From assembly GCA_965214495.1 (NCBI GenBank), contig OZ243958.1, positions 2,666,001 through 2,730,000 on the forward strand: DNA of 64,000 nucleotides, written 5' to 3'. Made by a program: the position numbers and the translations under genes. Under the pieces are notes generated by a model. That model was not told the DNA's origin, did no database searches, and was given only the letters and a program-made list of their open reading frames with translations. Below, one piece after another: positions 9,248 through 19,071 of the stretch (positions are counted from its first letter, which is position 1; every line of letters starts with the position of its first letter). The DNA is from JANQOH01 sp965214495. GTDB taxonomy: Bacteria; Pseudomonadota; Alphaproteobacteria; UBA7887.

Positions 9248-10063
9248 TCAGCCGCCGTTCACCCGGTCGCGGTGGAGTTCGGCGATAGCCGCCGCGGTTT
9301 CTTCGATCGAACGCCGCGACACGTCGATCACCGGCCAGCGGCGGCGGTCGAACAGGCGCCGGGCCGCAGTGACCTCGTCGCGCACGGCGCGCAGGTCGGC
9401 ATATGCGCTCGGACCGTGTTCGCCCACGCCTTGCAGCCGGCTGCGCCGCAACGCAACCAGACGGTCGGGACTCGCCGTCAGGCCGACCACGAGCGGCCCC
9501 GCCCCGGCGATCTCACGCTCCGGGAAGTGCGCCCCGGCGACGAACGGCACATTGGCCGCCTTCATGCCGCGATTGGCCAGATACATGCACGTCGGCGATT
9601 TCGAAACCCTCGAGACCCCCACCAGGATCGCGTCGGCGTTCGCGAGGCCGTCCAGAGACTGCCCGTCGTCGTGGTCGAGAACGAATTGCATCGCCTCGAT
9701 GCGCCGGTAGTAGTCTCCGTCGAGCAGGTGCTGACGCCCCGGAGAGTGGCCGCCCTCGGTGCCGAACGCACGGCTGAACTCCGACATCACCCGTCCGAGC
9801 ACGTTGACACAGACGACGCCAAGCTCGCGACACCCCTCCTCGAGCGGTGCCTGAAGGCCGGGTTCGACCAGCGTATAGAGAACGATGCCCGGGTTGCGGC
9901 GGATGGCGTCGAGCACCCGGTCGATCTGCGGCGCAGTGCGCACGAGCGCCCAGCTATGTTCGATCGGCTCCACGCGGTCGAACTGCGCGAGCGCCGCGCG
10001 CGCGACGGCGCTTGCCGTTTCGCCGGTCGAGTCGGAGATCAGATGGAGATGACAGATGTGCAC
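9248..10063 (-). CDS. ppsR: Pyruvate phosphate dikinase/PEP synthase regulatory protein (kinase/pyrophosphorylase)
   Basis: 271 residues from the GTG at 10063. The protein begins VHICHLHLISDSTGETASAV, the usual N-terminus of the DUF299 family, and has the P-loop-like GVSRVSKSPTCMYLANRG near residue 150. These bifunctional proteins phosphorylate (with ADP) and dephosphorylate a Thr next to the catalytic His of PPDK or PEP synthase, switching gluconeogenic flux. An open frame reaches 10162, but the extra 33 residues are basic and unlike the family. Divergent from hemE. Confidence 0.9.
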   Translation of the reverse strand: MHICHLHLISDSTGETASAVARAALAQFDRVEPIEHSWALVRTAPQIDRVLDAIRRNPGIVLYTLVEPGLQAPLEEGCRELGVVCVNVLGRVMSEFSRAFGTEGGHSPGRQHLLDGDYYRRIEAMQFVLDHDDGQSLDGLANADAILVGVSRVSKSPTCMYLANRGMKAANVPFVAGAHFPEREIAGAGPLVVGLTASPDRLVALRRSRLQGVGEHGPSAYADLRAVRDEVTAARRLFDRRRWPVIDVSRRSIEETAAAIAELHRDRVNGG

Positions 10064-10302
10064 GGTGTCGTGGAAACTCCGTCGAGCGCTGTGAACGAAC
10101 GGCGCCGGGACCGCCGGCGTTCTTCGCCATGTGGATCGGGACGACCTGGTTCGCTCCGGCATTCACATGGGGACAACCGGTCCTTCATGCAATCGCGGCA
10201 GCGTATTGCTGACGTTCGGGGGTGTGAAACGCCGGAAGAAAAGTTAATCCCCACAATCCACCGGGCTAATTCCTCCATCATAATTCATATATCTTATAAT
10301 TC

Positions 10303-11373
10303 ATGAACGACAGCCGGCCTTCTCGTGGGGAAACATCGCCCGGGAAACCTCTGCTTCGTGCCCTGAACGGAGAGATCGGCACGAAACCGCCCTTCTGGTT
10401 GATGCGACAGGCGGGGCGCTATCTGCCCGAATACCGGTCGCTGCGATCGCGCACCGATAGCTTTCTCGCATTCTGCCGCGATCCGGTGCTGGCAGCCGAG
10501 GCGACCTTGCAACCGGTCCATCGGTTCGCCATGGACGGTGCGATCGTGTTCTCCGATATCCTGGTTGTCCCGGCGGCCCTGGGCATGGACGTGACGTTCG
10601 TCGCAGGTGAAGGGCCGCGGCTCGGCGCGCTTGAACCCGGCGACCCGATCCCGCATCTGCGGTCCGACGGACTGACCGACCGCCTCGAGCCGGTGTACGA
10701 GACCCTCGATCGGGTTCGTTCGGCTTTGCCGGGTCCCGTCGCACTCATCGGTTTCGCCGGTGCGCCGTGGACACTCGCGACCTACATGATCGAAGGCGGA
10801 AGCAGCAGGGAGTTCGTGCGCACGAGGCGGCGAGCTTATGGCGACCCCGAGAACTTTTCGCGGTTGATCGCGCTCCTCGAACGTGCCGTGGCGCAACATC
10901 TGGTCGCGCAGATCCGCGCCGGAGCCGAGGTCGTGCAACTGTTCGACAGTTGGGCGGGAATTCTGCCGTCGGCGGCGTTCGTCCAGTGGTGCGTCGAACC
11001 GGTCGCGCGCATCGTCAGGGAGGTTGGAGCCGCGTGCCCCGGGGTGCCGGTGATCGGCTTTCCGCGCGGCGCCGGTTCGCGCTATGCTGACTACGCGCTG
11101 CGGACAGCGGTCGATGGGGTGAGCCTCGACACGGCTGCGGATGTCGCCTGGGCCGCACGCGCGCTGCCCTCGCAGACGGCGATACAGGGGAATCTGGACC
11201 CGATGCTGCTCGTGGTCGGCGGGCGTGCGATGGCGGACGGGGTTGCGGCGCTGCGCCGGGAAATCGGCCGCGAACGGGCATGGATATTCAATCTCGGTCA
11301 TGGAGTCCTGCCCGAAACGCCGCCGGAAAACGTCGCGGCGCTGGCGGCGCTGCTGCGCGCGGAACCGGGTTGA
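10303..11373 (+). CDS. hemE: Uroporphyrinogen decarboxylase
   Basis: 356 residues. It carries the UroD signature PPFWLMRQAGRYLPEYR near residue 28, the substrate-binding Arg/Asp residues and LFDSWAG near residue 217. It converts uroporphyrinogen III to coproporphyrinogen III in the cytosol. It heads hemE-hemH-hemJ, a complete late-haem segment. The 140 bases upstream are AT-rich just before the ATG and divide it from the divergent ppsR. Confidence 0.95.
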   Translation: MNDSRPSRGETSPGKPLLRALNGEIGTKPPFWLMRQAGRYLPEYRSLRSRTDSFLAFCRDPVLAAEATLQPVHRFAMDGAIVFSDILVVPAALGMDVTFVAGEGPRLGALEPGDPIPHLRSDGLTDRLEPVYETLDRVRSALPGPVALIGFAGAPWTLATYMIEGGSSREFVRTRRRAYGDPENFSRLIALLERAVAQHLVAQIRAGAEVVQLFDSWAGILPSAAFVQWCVEPVARIVREVGAACPGVPVIGFPRGAGSRYADYALRTAVDGVSLDTAADVAWAARALPSQTAIQGNLDPMLLVVGGRAMADGVAALRREIGRERAWIFNLGHGVLPETPPENVAALAALLRAEPG

Positions 11374-11386
11374 CGCGGGTGCGCCG

Positions 11387-12421
11387 GTGAGCGGAACCGT
11401 CGTCGTCCTGTTCAATCTCGGCGGTCCGGACAGTCTCCAGGCGGTGCGGCCTTTCCTGCGCAATCTGTTCGGCGACCCGGCGATCGTCGCGGCGCCGGGG
11501 CCGGTTCGCCGGTGTCTGGCCTGGTGTCTGGCTGCGCGTCGCGCCGACACCGCCCGCGCTGTCTATCGGCAGATCGGCGGCGCATCCCCCCTGTTGCCCC
11601 TGACTCGGAAGCAGGCGGCGGCGTTGGAGGATCGGTTGCGCGGCTCCGGTCCGGTGCGCGTGGTCGTTGCCATGCGCTACTGGCATCCTTTCGTCGAGGA
11701 TGTGGCGGCAGAAGTCGCGGCGCACGGTCCCGACCGCGTGGTGCTGTTGCCGCTCTACCCGCAGTTCTCGACCGCGACGACCGGCTCCTCCCTGACGGCG
11801 TGGACGCGCGCTGCGGAGAAGGTGGGGCTTCGCGCGCCGACCGCGGCGGTCTGTTGCTATCCGGTCGAGCCGCGGTTCGTCGCCGCGCACGCAGCGCTGA
11901 TCGACTCCGCACTGGCGACCCTGCCGCCGGCGCCGCCATGGCGCCTGCTGTTGTCGGCGCATGGCCTGCCGAAGCGAACCGTGGCGCGCGGCGACCCGTA
12001 TCGATGGCAGGTCGAACGAACGGCGGCGGCGATCGTCGAAGCGTTGCCGCGCCGGGGCATCGATTGGCAGGTGTGCTATCAGAGCCGGGTGGGGCCGCTG
12101 GAGTGGATCGGGCCGGCGATCGATCGGGAGATCGAACGCGCCGGCGAAGAAGGCCGGGCGGTGGTCGTTGCGCCGATCTCGTTCGTTTCCGAGCATTCCG
12201 AAACTCTGGTCGAACTCGATATCGAATACCGCGGTCTGGCCGAGCGGTGCGGCGTGCCGAACTACGTCCGCGTTCCGGCGCTCGGAACCCATCCCGGTTT
12301 CATCGACGCGCTCGCGGGTCTGGTCGGCGCCGCAGCGGGTTCGACAGGCGTCGCCGGCGCGGCGGACGGCGAGCGATGTCCGGAGGGGTTCGTGGCCTGC
12401 CCGTGCGGGGCGGCGGGATGA
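11387..12421 (+). CDS. hemH: Ferrochelatase
   Basis: 344 residues from the GTG at 11387 (VSGTVVVLFNLGGPDSLQAV is the usual family start). The catalytic His lies in LLSAHGLPKRTVARGDPY and the conserved Glu in SFVSEHSETLVELDIEYR. It inserts Fe2+ into protoporphyrin IX. The C-terminus contains Cys residues (CPEGFVACPCGAAG); whether they bind an Fe-S cluster is not known. It starts 13 bases after hemE and overlaps hemJ by 4. Confidence 0.93.
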   Translation: MSGTVVVLFNLGGPDSLQAVRPFLRNLFGDPAIVAAPGPVRRCLAWCLAARRADTARAVYRQIGGASPLLPLTRKQAAALEDRLRGSGPVRVVVAMRYWHPFVEDVAAEVAAHGPDRVVLLPLYPQFSTATTGSSLTAWTRAAEKVGLRAPTAAVCCYPVEPRFVAAHAALIDSALATLPPAPPWRLLLSAHGLPKRTVARGDPYRWQVERTAAAIVEALPRRGIDWQVCYQSRVGPLEWIGPAIDREIERAGEEGRAVVVAPISFVSEHSETLVELDIEYRGLAERCGVPNYVRVPALGTHPGFIDALAGLVGAAAGSTGVAGAADGERCPEGFVACPCGAAG

Positions 12422-12861
12422 GCACCGTGCTCGCCGCCGCATGGCCATGGATCAAGGCGGCCCACATCGTGTCGGTGATCGCCTGGATGGCGGGTTTGCT
12501 CTATCTGCCGCGCCTGTTCGTCTATCACTGCGGCGCGCCGCCCGGATCGGCGCAAAGCGAACTCTTCAAGATCATGGAACGGCGCCTGCTCCGGGCGATC
12601 ATGACCCCGGCGATGCTGGCGTCGTGGTCGTTCGGCCTGATTCTGGTCGCCGGTTCGGGCGCTCTCGACACCGGGTGGCTTCCGCTCAAGCTGACGCTGG
12701 TTCTCGTGCTGACGGCGTTGCACGGTTTCATGAGCCGCTGGCGCCGCGACTTCGCGGCCGACCGCAACCGCCGCTCGGCGCGTTTCTATCGGATCGCGAA
12801 CGAAGCCCCCACCGTGTTGATGATCGCGATCGTCGTTCTGGCCGTAGTCAGGCCGTTCTGA
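12418..12861 (+). CDS. hemJ: Protoporphyrinogen IX oxidase, HemJ type
   Basis: 147 residues with about four transmembrane segments. HIVSVIAWMAGLLYLPRLF near residues 17-35 and MERRLLRAIMTPAM near residue 60 are HemJ hallmarks, with the conserved haem-ligand His in the first helix. It oxidises protoporphyrinogen IX in the inner membrane. Overlap with hemH by 4 bases indicates an operon. A diverged fragment of the same coding region (FVYHC part) recurs at 15089, after the group II intron. Confidence 0.92.
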   Translation: MSTVLAAAWPWIKAAHIVSVIAWMAGLLYLPRLFVYHCGAPPGSAQSELFKIMERRLLRAIMTPAMLASWSFGLILVAGSGALDTGWLPLKLTLVLVLTALHGFMSRWRRDFAADRNRRSARFYRIANEAPTVLMIAIVVLAVVRPF

Positions 12862-12869
12862 CCGGCGGG

Positions 12870-12899
12870 TTGTCAGGCGGCAGCGACCGGTTGTAGGCT
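12870..12899 (+). promoter_or_regulatory. Putative promoter of tRNA-Val
   Basis: TTGTCA (12870-12875), an 18-base spacer and TAGGCT (12894-12899) stand 13 bases ahead of the tRNA 5' end. The -35 is a near-consensus box; the -10 is weaker. This is inference from spacing only. Confidence 0.35.
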
Positions 12900-12912
12900 G
12901 ACCCCGACCCTC

Positions 12913-12987
12913 GGGCGCGTAGCTCAGCGGGAGAGCACCACGTTGACATCGTGGGGGTCGCTGGTTCAATCCCAGCCGCGCCCACCA
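12913..12987 (+). tRNA. tRNA-Val (anticodon GAC)
   Basis: A full cloverleaf: acceptor GGGCGCG pairs with CGCGCCC, the D-arm contains AGCTCAGCGGGAGAGC, the anticodon stem CCACG/CGTGG encloses TTGACAT with anticodon GAC, and the T-arm is GCTGG-TTCAATC-CCAGC. Discriminator A and an encoded CCA follow. It lies just after hemJ. The 3' half is repeated in a diverged but still paired form at 15121, which suggests recombination or integration at this locus. Confidence 0.95.
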
Positions 12988-13027
12988 CGGTCTTCGCATA
13001 TGTTCGGAAACCGCCCGTCGTCGTTCA

Positions 13028-13081
13028 TGTATGTCTTCCAGGTTATCCGGTAGCTTTCCGCCTGATTTCCCCACGATGCCC
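13028..13081 (-). pseudogene. Detached 3' end of the MT-A70 methyltransferase gene
   Basis: These 54 bases read identically to 15235-15288, which encode the last residues (ASWGNQAESYRITWKTY region) of the MT-A70 gene. Here no gene body is attached. The tRNA-Val 3' half and the 30 bases after it are also shared by both places, so a block running from tRNA to methyltransferase end exists twice, 2.2 kb apart. Confidence 0.75.
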
Positions 13082-13104
13082 GGCCGCCGCAGGTAGCGCC
13101 GATC

Positions 13105-13870
13105 CCCCCACGATGCAGGGGCAACTCTTGTGGTTGCCGTGCCCATATTCCCCGCCTGTCCGGGAGTTCGGGCGCCCACAACGGCCGCCCCTACAGGCGG
13201 CTCGATGCCGCTCGGCGCCCCGCCCGCATCCCACCCGCACGGCCCGCGACAATTTCTGTAGGGGCAACCCTTGTGGTTGCCCTCCCTTGTTCTCCACCCG
13301 TCCGGGGGTTCGGGCGCCCACAAGGGGCGCCCCTACAGATTAGGTCGATGTGGCATGAGGGCGGGACGCCCGCGCACCTCTGGTGCGGGCGCCCCTACAG
13401 GCGGGTCGATGTGGCCTGGCGCGGCCCCCCCTTCGCGGCGGCCTGGACGCGCCGCCGTCGCGCCGTCGTCGCCGGCACGAACCGCGATAATTTCTGTAGG
13501 GGCAACCCTTGTGGTTGCCCTCCCATATTCCGCGCCTGTTCGGGGGTCAGGGCGCCCACAAGGGGCGCCCCTACAGGCGGGTCGACGTGGCCTGGCGCGG
13601 CCCCCCTTCGCGGCGGCCTGGAGGCGCCGCCGTCGCGCCGTCATCGCCGGCACGAACCGCGGCAATTTCTGTAGGGGCAACCCTTGTGGTTGCCCTCCCA
13701 TATTCCGCGCCTGTTCGGGGGTCAGGGTGCCCACAAGGGGCGCCCCTACAGGCGGGTCGATGTCGCCTGGCGCCCCCGCCCCTTCGCGGCGGCCGGGAGG
13801 CGCCGCCGCCGCGCCGTCATCGCCGGCACGAACCGCGATAATTTCTGTAGGGGCAACCCTTGTGGTTGCC
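13105..13870 (+). repeat. Palindromic double-hairpin repeat block 1 (noncoding)
   Basis: Five copies of hairpin A (stem GGGCAACC/GGTTGCCC, loop CTTGT) alternate with four copies of hairpin B (stem GGGCGCC/GGCGCCC around CACAAGG), joined by GC-rich spacer that includes CATATTCCGCGCCTGTTCGG. The later units repeat every 174-176 bases. Apparent open frames here follow the repeats and have no coding signature. The last hairpin A ends at 13870, where the group II intron begins. A further palindrome, GCGGGACGCCCGCGCAC, is embedded near 13363 and recurs at 63016. Confidence 0.85.
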
Positions 13871-15076
<1,206 letters not shown>

Positions 15077-15088
15077 CGCCCTTGTTCC

Positions 15089-15288
15089 CCGCGCCTGTTC
15101 GTCTATCATTGTGCTGCGCCGCGGGAGTCGCCGGTTCGATCCCGGCCGCGCCCGCCACGGTCTTCGCATATGTTCGGAAACCGCCCGCCGCTCGCTCACT
15201 CACAATAAGGCCGCAGGCGTGCGGCTGTTGTTCGTGTATGTCTTCCAGGTTATCCGGTAGCTTTCCGCCTGATTTCCCCACGATGCCC
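15089..15288 (+). repeat. Diverged second copy of hemJ fragment, tRNA-Val 3' half and MT-A70 gene end
   Basis: CCGCGCCTGTTCGTCTATCA (15089-15108) equals hemJ at 12508-12527; the following bases still read as a HemJ-like VYHC peptide but with changes. From 15121 the sequence matches the tRNA-Val 3' half and its downstream flank (12951-13010), then after a 24-base-longer linker the MT-A70 gene end. The tRNA T-arm has paired changes (GCCGG/CCGGC in place of GCTGG/CCAGC). The copy therefore looks like a diverged homologue, not a fresh duplicate. Confidence 0.8.
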
Positions 15289-15835
15289 AGCCGTCGAGCG
15301 TGTCGCGAGCGAACAGTTCGATAAAAGGCGCGCGACTGCAAGCCTCGATCACGTCGTAGATTTCGTCCGGCTTGCAACTATGCTCCCGTTTTCGCGACGG
15401 GATGAGGTTCACCTGTCGCCGCCCCGGAGCCAGCGTGCGCGCGTTCTTGCCGCGCACGCCGAAGAGAACGAGTTCGGTAACGTTACGGAAATAGAAACCC
15501 ACGCCGCGGCCGTCCAAACCGCCGTCTTTTCGGACCTTGTGCCACACGAGGTTGGATTTGTACTCGAATCCCCATGCATCGAGCACTTCCATGCCTTGCG
15601 GAAGCGATGCGTTCGGAGTCCAGAGATAAAGATGGGCCGGTTCGGAAACGATGTCGGCAACCGGCAATCGCGCGATGTCCGCCATGCTCATCGTGGCGTA
15701 TCGCGTGAGGCGCCGGTGTTCGGGGGCCACCTTGCCGGTGCGGTTCGAGAAGCGCCACGGCGGGTCGGCAAGCACGGTGTGAAACCGCCGGCCGTCCAAC
15801 GCAGCGAGCAGGTCCGCGGCTGGATCGGGATCCAT
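15200..15835 (-). CDS. MT-A70-family N6-adenine methyltransferase
   Basis: 211 residues. The catalytic DPPW is in FHTVLADPPWRFSNRTGK near residue 24; LYLWTPNASLPQGMEVLDAW and SNLVWHKVRKDGG follow, and the SAM-site NLIPSRKREHSCKPDEIYD is near residue 145. Bacterial members methylate adenine in DNA; no restriction endonuclease gene is adjacent, so it may be a solitary methyltransferase. It follows the EF-G-like gene by 16 bases on the same strand. Its last 20 or so codons lie within the duplicated tRNA-linked block, so the natural C-terminus may have been altered there. Confidence 0.85.
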   Translation of the reverse strand: MDPDPAADLLAALDGRRFHTVLADPPWRFSNRTGKVAPEHRRLTRYATMSMADIARLPVADIVSEPAHLYLWTPNASLPQGMEVLDAWGFEYKSNLVWHKVRKDGGLDGRGVGFYFRNVTELVLFGVRGKNARTLAPGRRQVNLIPSRKREHSCKPDEIYDVIEACSRAPFIELFARDTLDGWASWGNQAESYRITWKTYTNNSRTPAALL

Positions 15836-15851
15836 AACCCGCGCGCCCTCC

Positions 15852-17891
15852 TCAGCGCGCTTCCTCCGCCGCTTGCGCCACGACGTTATCGGCCAGTCGG
15901 CCGACGAGCTCCTGCAAGTGCTCGAAACGGTAGTCGTAAGTGCCGACGCCGCGGGTCAGCGAGCGTAACTCGATAATCAGGTCCGACATCTCCGCCTGCG
16001 GCAGCAACGCCGTCACCTGGTCCCAACTCTTCCACCCTTCGCGCGTTTCGAAACCGAGGATCTGGGCGCGCCGACCCGAGAGCAGGCGCTGAGCCTGCGC
16101 CGTGAACTCCGACGGTACCTGAACGGTCACGTGATAGATCGGTTCGAGCAACACCGGGTTGCATTGCGGCATGGCGGCCCCCATCGCGATCTTGCCCGCC
16201 ATCTGGAACGCCATCTCGGAACTGTCGACGGCGTGATACGAGCCGAACACCAGTTCGACGACGATATCGACCACCGGGAAGCCGAGCGGCCCCTTGCGGC
16301 AATACTCGACAACCCCGTTTCCGACCGCCGGGATGTATTGCCGCGGCACCACCCCGCCGACGATCGAATCCTTGAATTCGAAACCGGTGCCGCGCGGTTT
16401 CGGCGCCACCGTCAGAAACACGTCGCCGAACTGGCCATGCCCGCCCGTCTGCTTCTTGTGGCGGCCCTGGACGCGCTCGGCGCGCTTGCGGATGGTTTCC
16501 TTGTACGGGATCTTCGGCGTATCGGTGGCGAGCGGCAGCCTGAATTTGTTGCGAAGCCGGTCGAGCGCCACGCGGATATGCATCTCGCCCTGCCCGCGCA
16601 ACTGGAACTGGCCGACATCCGCGTTCTGCTCGGCGATCAACGAGCGGTCTTCCTCCAGCAACTTGCCCAGCGCGTCCGACATCTTGACCTCATCGTCGCG
16701 CTTCTCGGCATGGATGCCGAAAGTGTAAACCGGCTTCAGGATCGCGACATCGAGCGCCTGCGGCTTGTCCGGCGGAGTCCCGGCAGAGGACAGGAGATCG
16801 CCGGTGCGCGCGCCCTCCATGCGGCCCAGGGCCACGATCTCGCCTGCCGGCGCCTCGCCGACCTTGCTCGCCGCCTGTCCGAACAGTGTGTTGATGCTGC
16901 CGACGCGGCGCCCGTTCAGGCTCATGCCGTCTTTCAGCGCCCCGTCCCATACCCGCGCCACCGACAGCTTGCCGCTCGACGCCGTGTTGTAGGTCTTGAG
17001 CACTTGCGCGATCGTGGCGCCGCCGCCGTCGATCCCGACCCGCGCCGCGGTCTCTGCCGCCTCGGGAAGATCGTGACGGAGCGCCTTGAGAAGACGCCGC
17101 ACACCGTTCTGACGCTCGCCGGCGCCCATCATCACCGGGATCACGAGACCCTGCCGGAAATCGGTGCGCAGCGTTTCGAAGACCTCGGCGTTCGGCGGAA
17201 CCTTGTCTTCCAGCAGCGCCTCCAGCAGCGCGTCGTCGAAATCGGCGAGCGATTCGAGCATGTCGGTGCGCGCGACGGCTTCTTCCTCGGCCGCCGATTC
17301 GGGGATTTCGATGATCTGCGACGCCGCATCCGTCTCGTAGCTGTAGGCGCGCTCCTGCACCAGATCGATGTAGCCGCTGACCGTCTCGCCGTTCCGGATC
17401 GGCGCCTGGCGCAGGATCATCGGCCGTTCCGACTGGTCGTGCATCGCCGCGAGCGCCTCGGCAACCGGGACCGTGGCCCGGTCGATCTTGTTGACGAACA
17501 TCATCGTCGGGATCTTGCGCGCATCCAGAGCGTGCAACAGCGGCGCCAGCGCGACCGCGCGGTCGACAGCCGCCTCGACCACCAGCACGGCGGCGTCGAC
17601 TCCGACCGCCGCGTCGAGCGTCTCTTGCAGGAACTCCAGCGAGCCCGGGCAGTCCAGCGCGGTGAAGGTCTCTCCCATGTAGTCGAAGCGCGCGGTGCTG
17701 ACCTCGACGCTCATCTGCCGGGCGCGGGCTTCGGCCGAGCTGTCGGCGACCAGGTTGCCCTCCTTCACCGTGCCCTTGCGCGAGATCGCGCCGGCGGCGA
17801 ACAGCATGTTCTCGAGCAACGTCGTCTTGCCGCTCGAGAACGGCCCGATCAACGCGAAGCTGCGCGGGCCGGATGGTTCCTTGGTGGTCAT
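15852..17891 (-). CDS. EF-G-like translational GTPase paralogue
   Basis: 679 residues with EF-G order: G domain, domain II, and III-V. The G1 loop is GPFSSGKTTLLENMLF (residues 16-31) where EF-G has AHIDAGKT; G3 is DCPGS where EF-G has DTPGH, so the catalytic His is a Ser; G4 NKID is normal. The C-terminal domains are well kept (GGHGQFGDVFLTV, FGSYHAVDSSEMAFQMAGK). It belongs to the EF-G-like side family of alphaproteobacteria whose role is not established. It is probably not the main EF-G, since str-operon genes are absent around it. Confidence 0.85.
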   Translation of the reverse strand: MTTKEPSGPRSFALIGPFSSGKTTLLENMLFAAGAISRKGTVKEGNLVADSSAEARARQMSVEVSTARFDYMGETFTALDCPGSLEFLQETLDAAVGVDAAVLVVEAAVDRAVALAPLLHALDARKIPTMMFVNKIDRATVPVAEALAAMHDQSERPMILRQAPIRNGETVSGYIDLVQERAYSYETDAASQIIEIPESAAEEEAVARTDMLESLADFDDALLEALLEDKVPPNAEVFETLRTDFRQGLVIPVMMGAGERQNGVRRLLKALRHDLPEAAETAARVGIDGGGATIAQVLKTYNTASSGKLSVARVWDGALKDGMSLNGRRVGSINTLFGQAASKVGEAPAGEIVALGRMEGARTGDLLSSAGTPPDKPQALDVAILKPVYTFGIHAEKRDDEVKMSDALGKLLEEDRSLIAEQNADVGQFQLRGQGEMHIRVALDRLRNKFRLPLATDTPKIPYKETIRKRAERVQGRHKKQTGGHGQFGDVFLTVAPKPRGTGFEFKDSIVGGVVPRQYIPAVGNGVVEYCRKGPLGFPVVDIVVELVFGSYHAVDSSEMAFQMAGKIAMGAAMPQCNPVLLEPIYHVTVQVPSEFTAQAQRLLSGRRAQILGFETREGWKSWDQVTALLPQAEMSDLIIELRSLTRGVGTYDYRFEHLQELVGRLADNVVAQAAEEAR

Positions 17892-18014
17892 GTGCGTGTA
17901 TCATCGGCCGACGCGCCGCCGGCCGCCCCCGGTTCGAATGGTCGCATGCACCGGCATTGATTCACGTGCCGCGCCGTCGTGGCAAGCAAAAGCTGCCGCC
18001 GCCCCGCGATGGGG

Positions 18015-18938
18015 TCACGCCGCGAACGCGGCCTCGACGCTCTTGACCAGGCCGATCAACAGGTCGTGCGTAGGGGTGGCGACGTCGACCTCGCGACCGG
18101 TACGGGCGATGCCGCCGTTGATGGCGTCGATCTCGCCGGGCCGGCGCGCCCGCTTGTCCTGCCACATCGACGGCCGCCCGTGCGGGATCTTCGATCCGAA
18201 GTCGCGCGCATACGCCGCCGCGTCGTCGAACTCCAGCCGGATCCCCTTCGCCCGCGCCACTGCGCCGCCCTCGGCAGCGCAAGAGGCGGCGATCGGCCAT
18301 GCGTCCGCGCTGTCGATCACCTCGCCGATGGTCAGATCGGTCAGCGTGCATACCGGGCTGTAGGTTCCGTTGCAGATCAGCTTCTCCCACACCAGTTGGT
18401 GAATGTCGTCGAACGTCCTGACCCGGAACCCCGCCGAGGACCAGACGCGGGCGACCTCTTCGAGCCGTGGCGTCACCGGCCCGTCGAACTCGCCGAGGCG
18501 GATCAGCTCCATGCCCTCGTGACGGACACGCCCCGGGGCGAGGACCCGCGCGCCGAAACCGCCGGCGACGCCGATTACCACCCGTCCCGCGCCGAGCACG
18601 GCATTCGCCGTCTCGCCGCTTCCGAGGCCGTTCTGGATCGTCAATACCGGCGTTTCAGGCCCCAGCATCGCGGCCGCAGCACGGGCGGCGCCGGCGACGT
18701 GGCGCGCCTTGGTGGCGATGATCGCCAGATCGCAGGTTCCGACGGCGCCGGGGTCGGTCGTCGCTTCGAGGCGCACCGTGCGGTCGCCGCTCGCGCCCTC
18801 GATCCGCAGGCCGTCGCGCCGGATCGCCGAAACGTGTTCGGGCCACACATCGACCGCCCACACCTCGTTCCCCGCTTCCGCGAGCAGCGCCGCATAGACC
18901 GAGCCCATCGCTCCCGCGCCGACCACCGCGATCTTCAT
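18015..18938 (-). CDS. 2-dehydropantoate 2-reductase family protein
   Basis: 307 residues from the ATG at 18938, which has GGAGGAAG a few bases upstream. The NADP fold MKIAVVGAGAMGSVYAALLA is N-terminal; the Lys-containing ATKARHV and the KLICNGTYSPVCTLTDLTIG helix are ketopantoate-reductase features, and the C-terminal domain fits ApbA/PanE. It may make pantoate for CoA or act on another 2-oxo acid; several paralogues are common in this group, so panE is not asserted. Confidence 0.85.
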   Translation of the reverse strand: MKIAVVGAGAMGSVYAALLAEAGNEVWAVDVWPEHVSAIRRDGLRIEGASGDRTVRLEATTDPGAVGTCDLAIIATKARHVAGAARAAAAMLGPETPVLTIQNGLGSGETANAVLGAGRVVIGVAGGFGARVLAPGRVRHEGMELIRLGEFDGPVTPRLEEVARVWSSAGFRVRTFDDIHQLVWEKLICNGTYSPVCTLTDLTIGEVIDSADAWPIAASCAAEGGAVARAKGIRLEFDDAAAYARDFGSKIPHGRPSMWQDKRARRPGEIDAINGGIARTGREVDVATPTHDLLIGLVKSVEAAFAA

Positions 18939-19071
18939 CGGCTTCCTCCCCCGCACCGGTCCGCCCGATCCGGTGGCACGATAGCATGGCCGGGCGTCGA
19001 GGCCGCGTCGTTGACAAACGCGCGGGGATGGGCGACTTGACCGGCGCGGCGAGGAAGCGCGGGAGAGACTT

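Noticed and set aside
10294..10299. A perfect TATAAT just upstream of hemE
   Set aside because: It lies only 3 bases before the start codon, too close for a -10 box of this gene, and no fitting -35 box was found.
19011..19016. TTGACA before the nitroreductase gene as a promoter
   Set aside because: No acceptable -10 box lies 16-18 bases downstream, so it was not listed as a feature.
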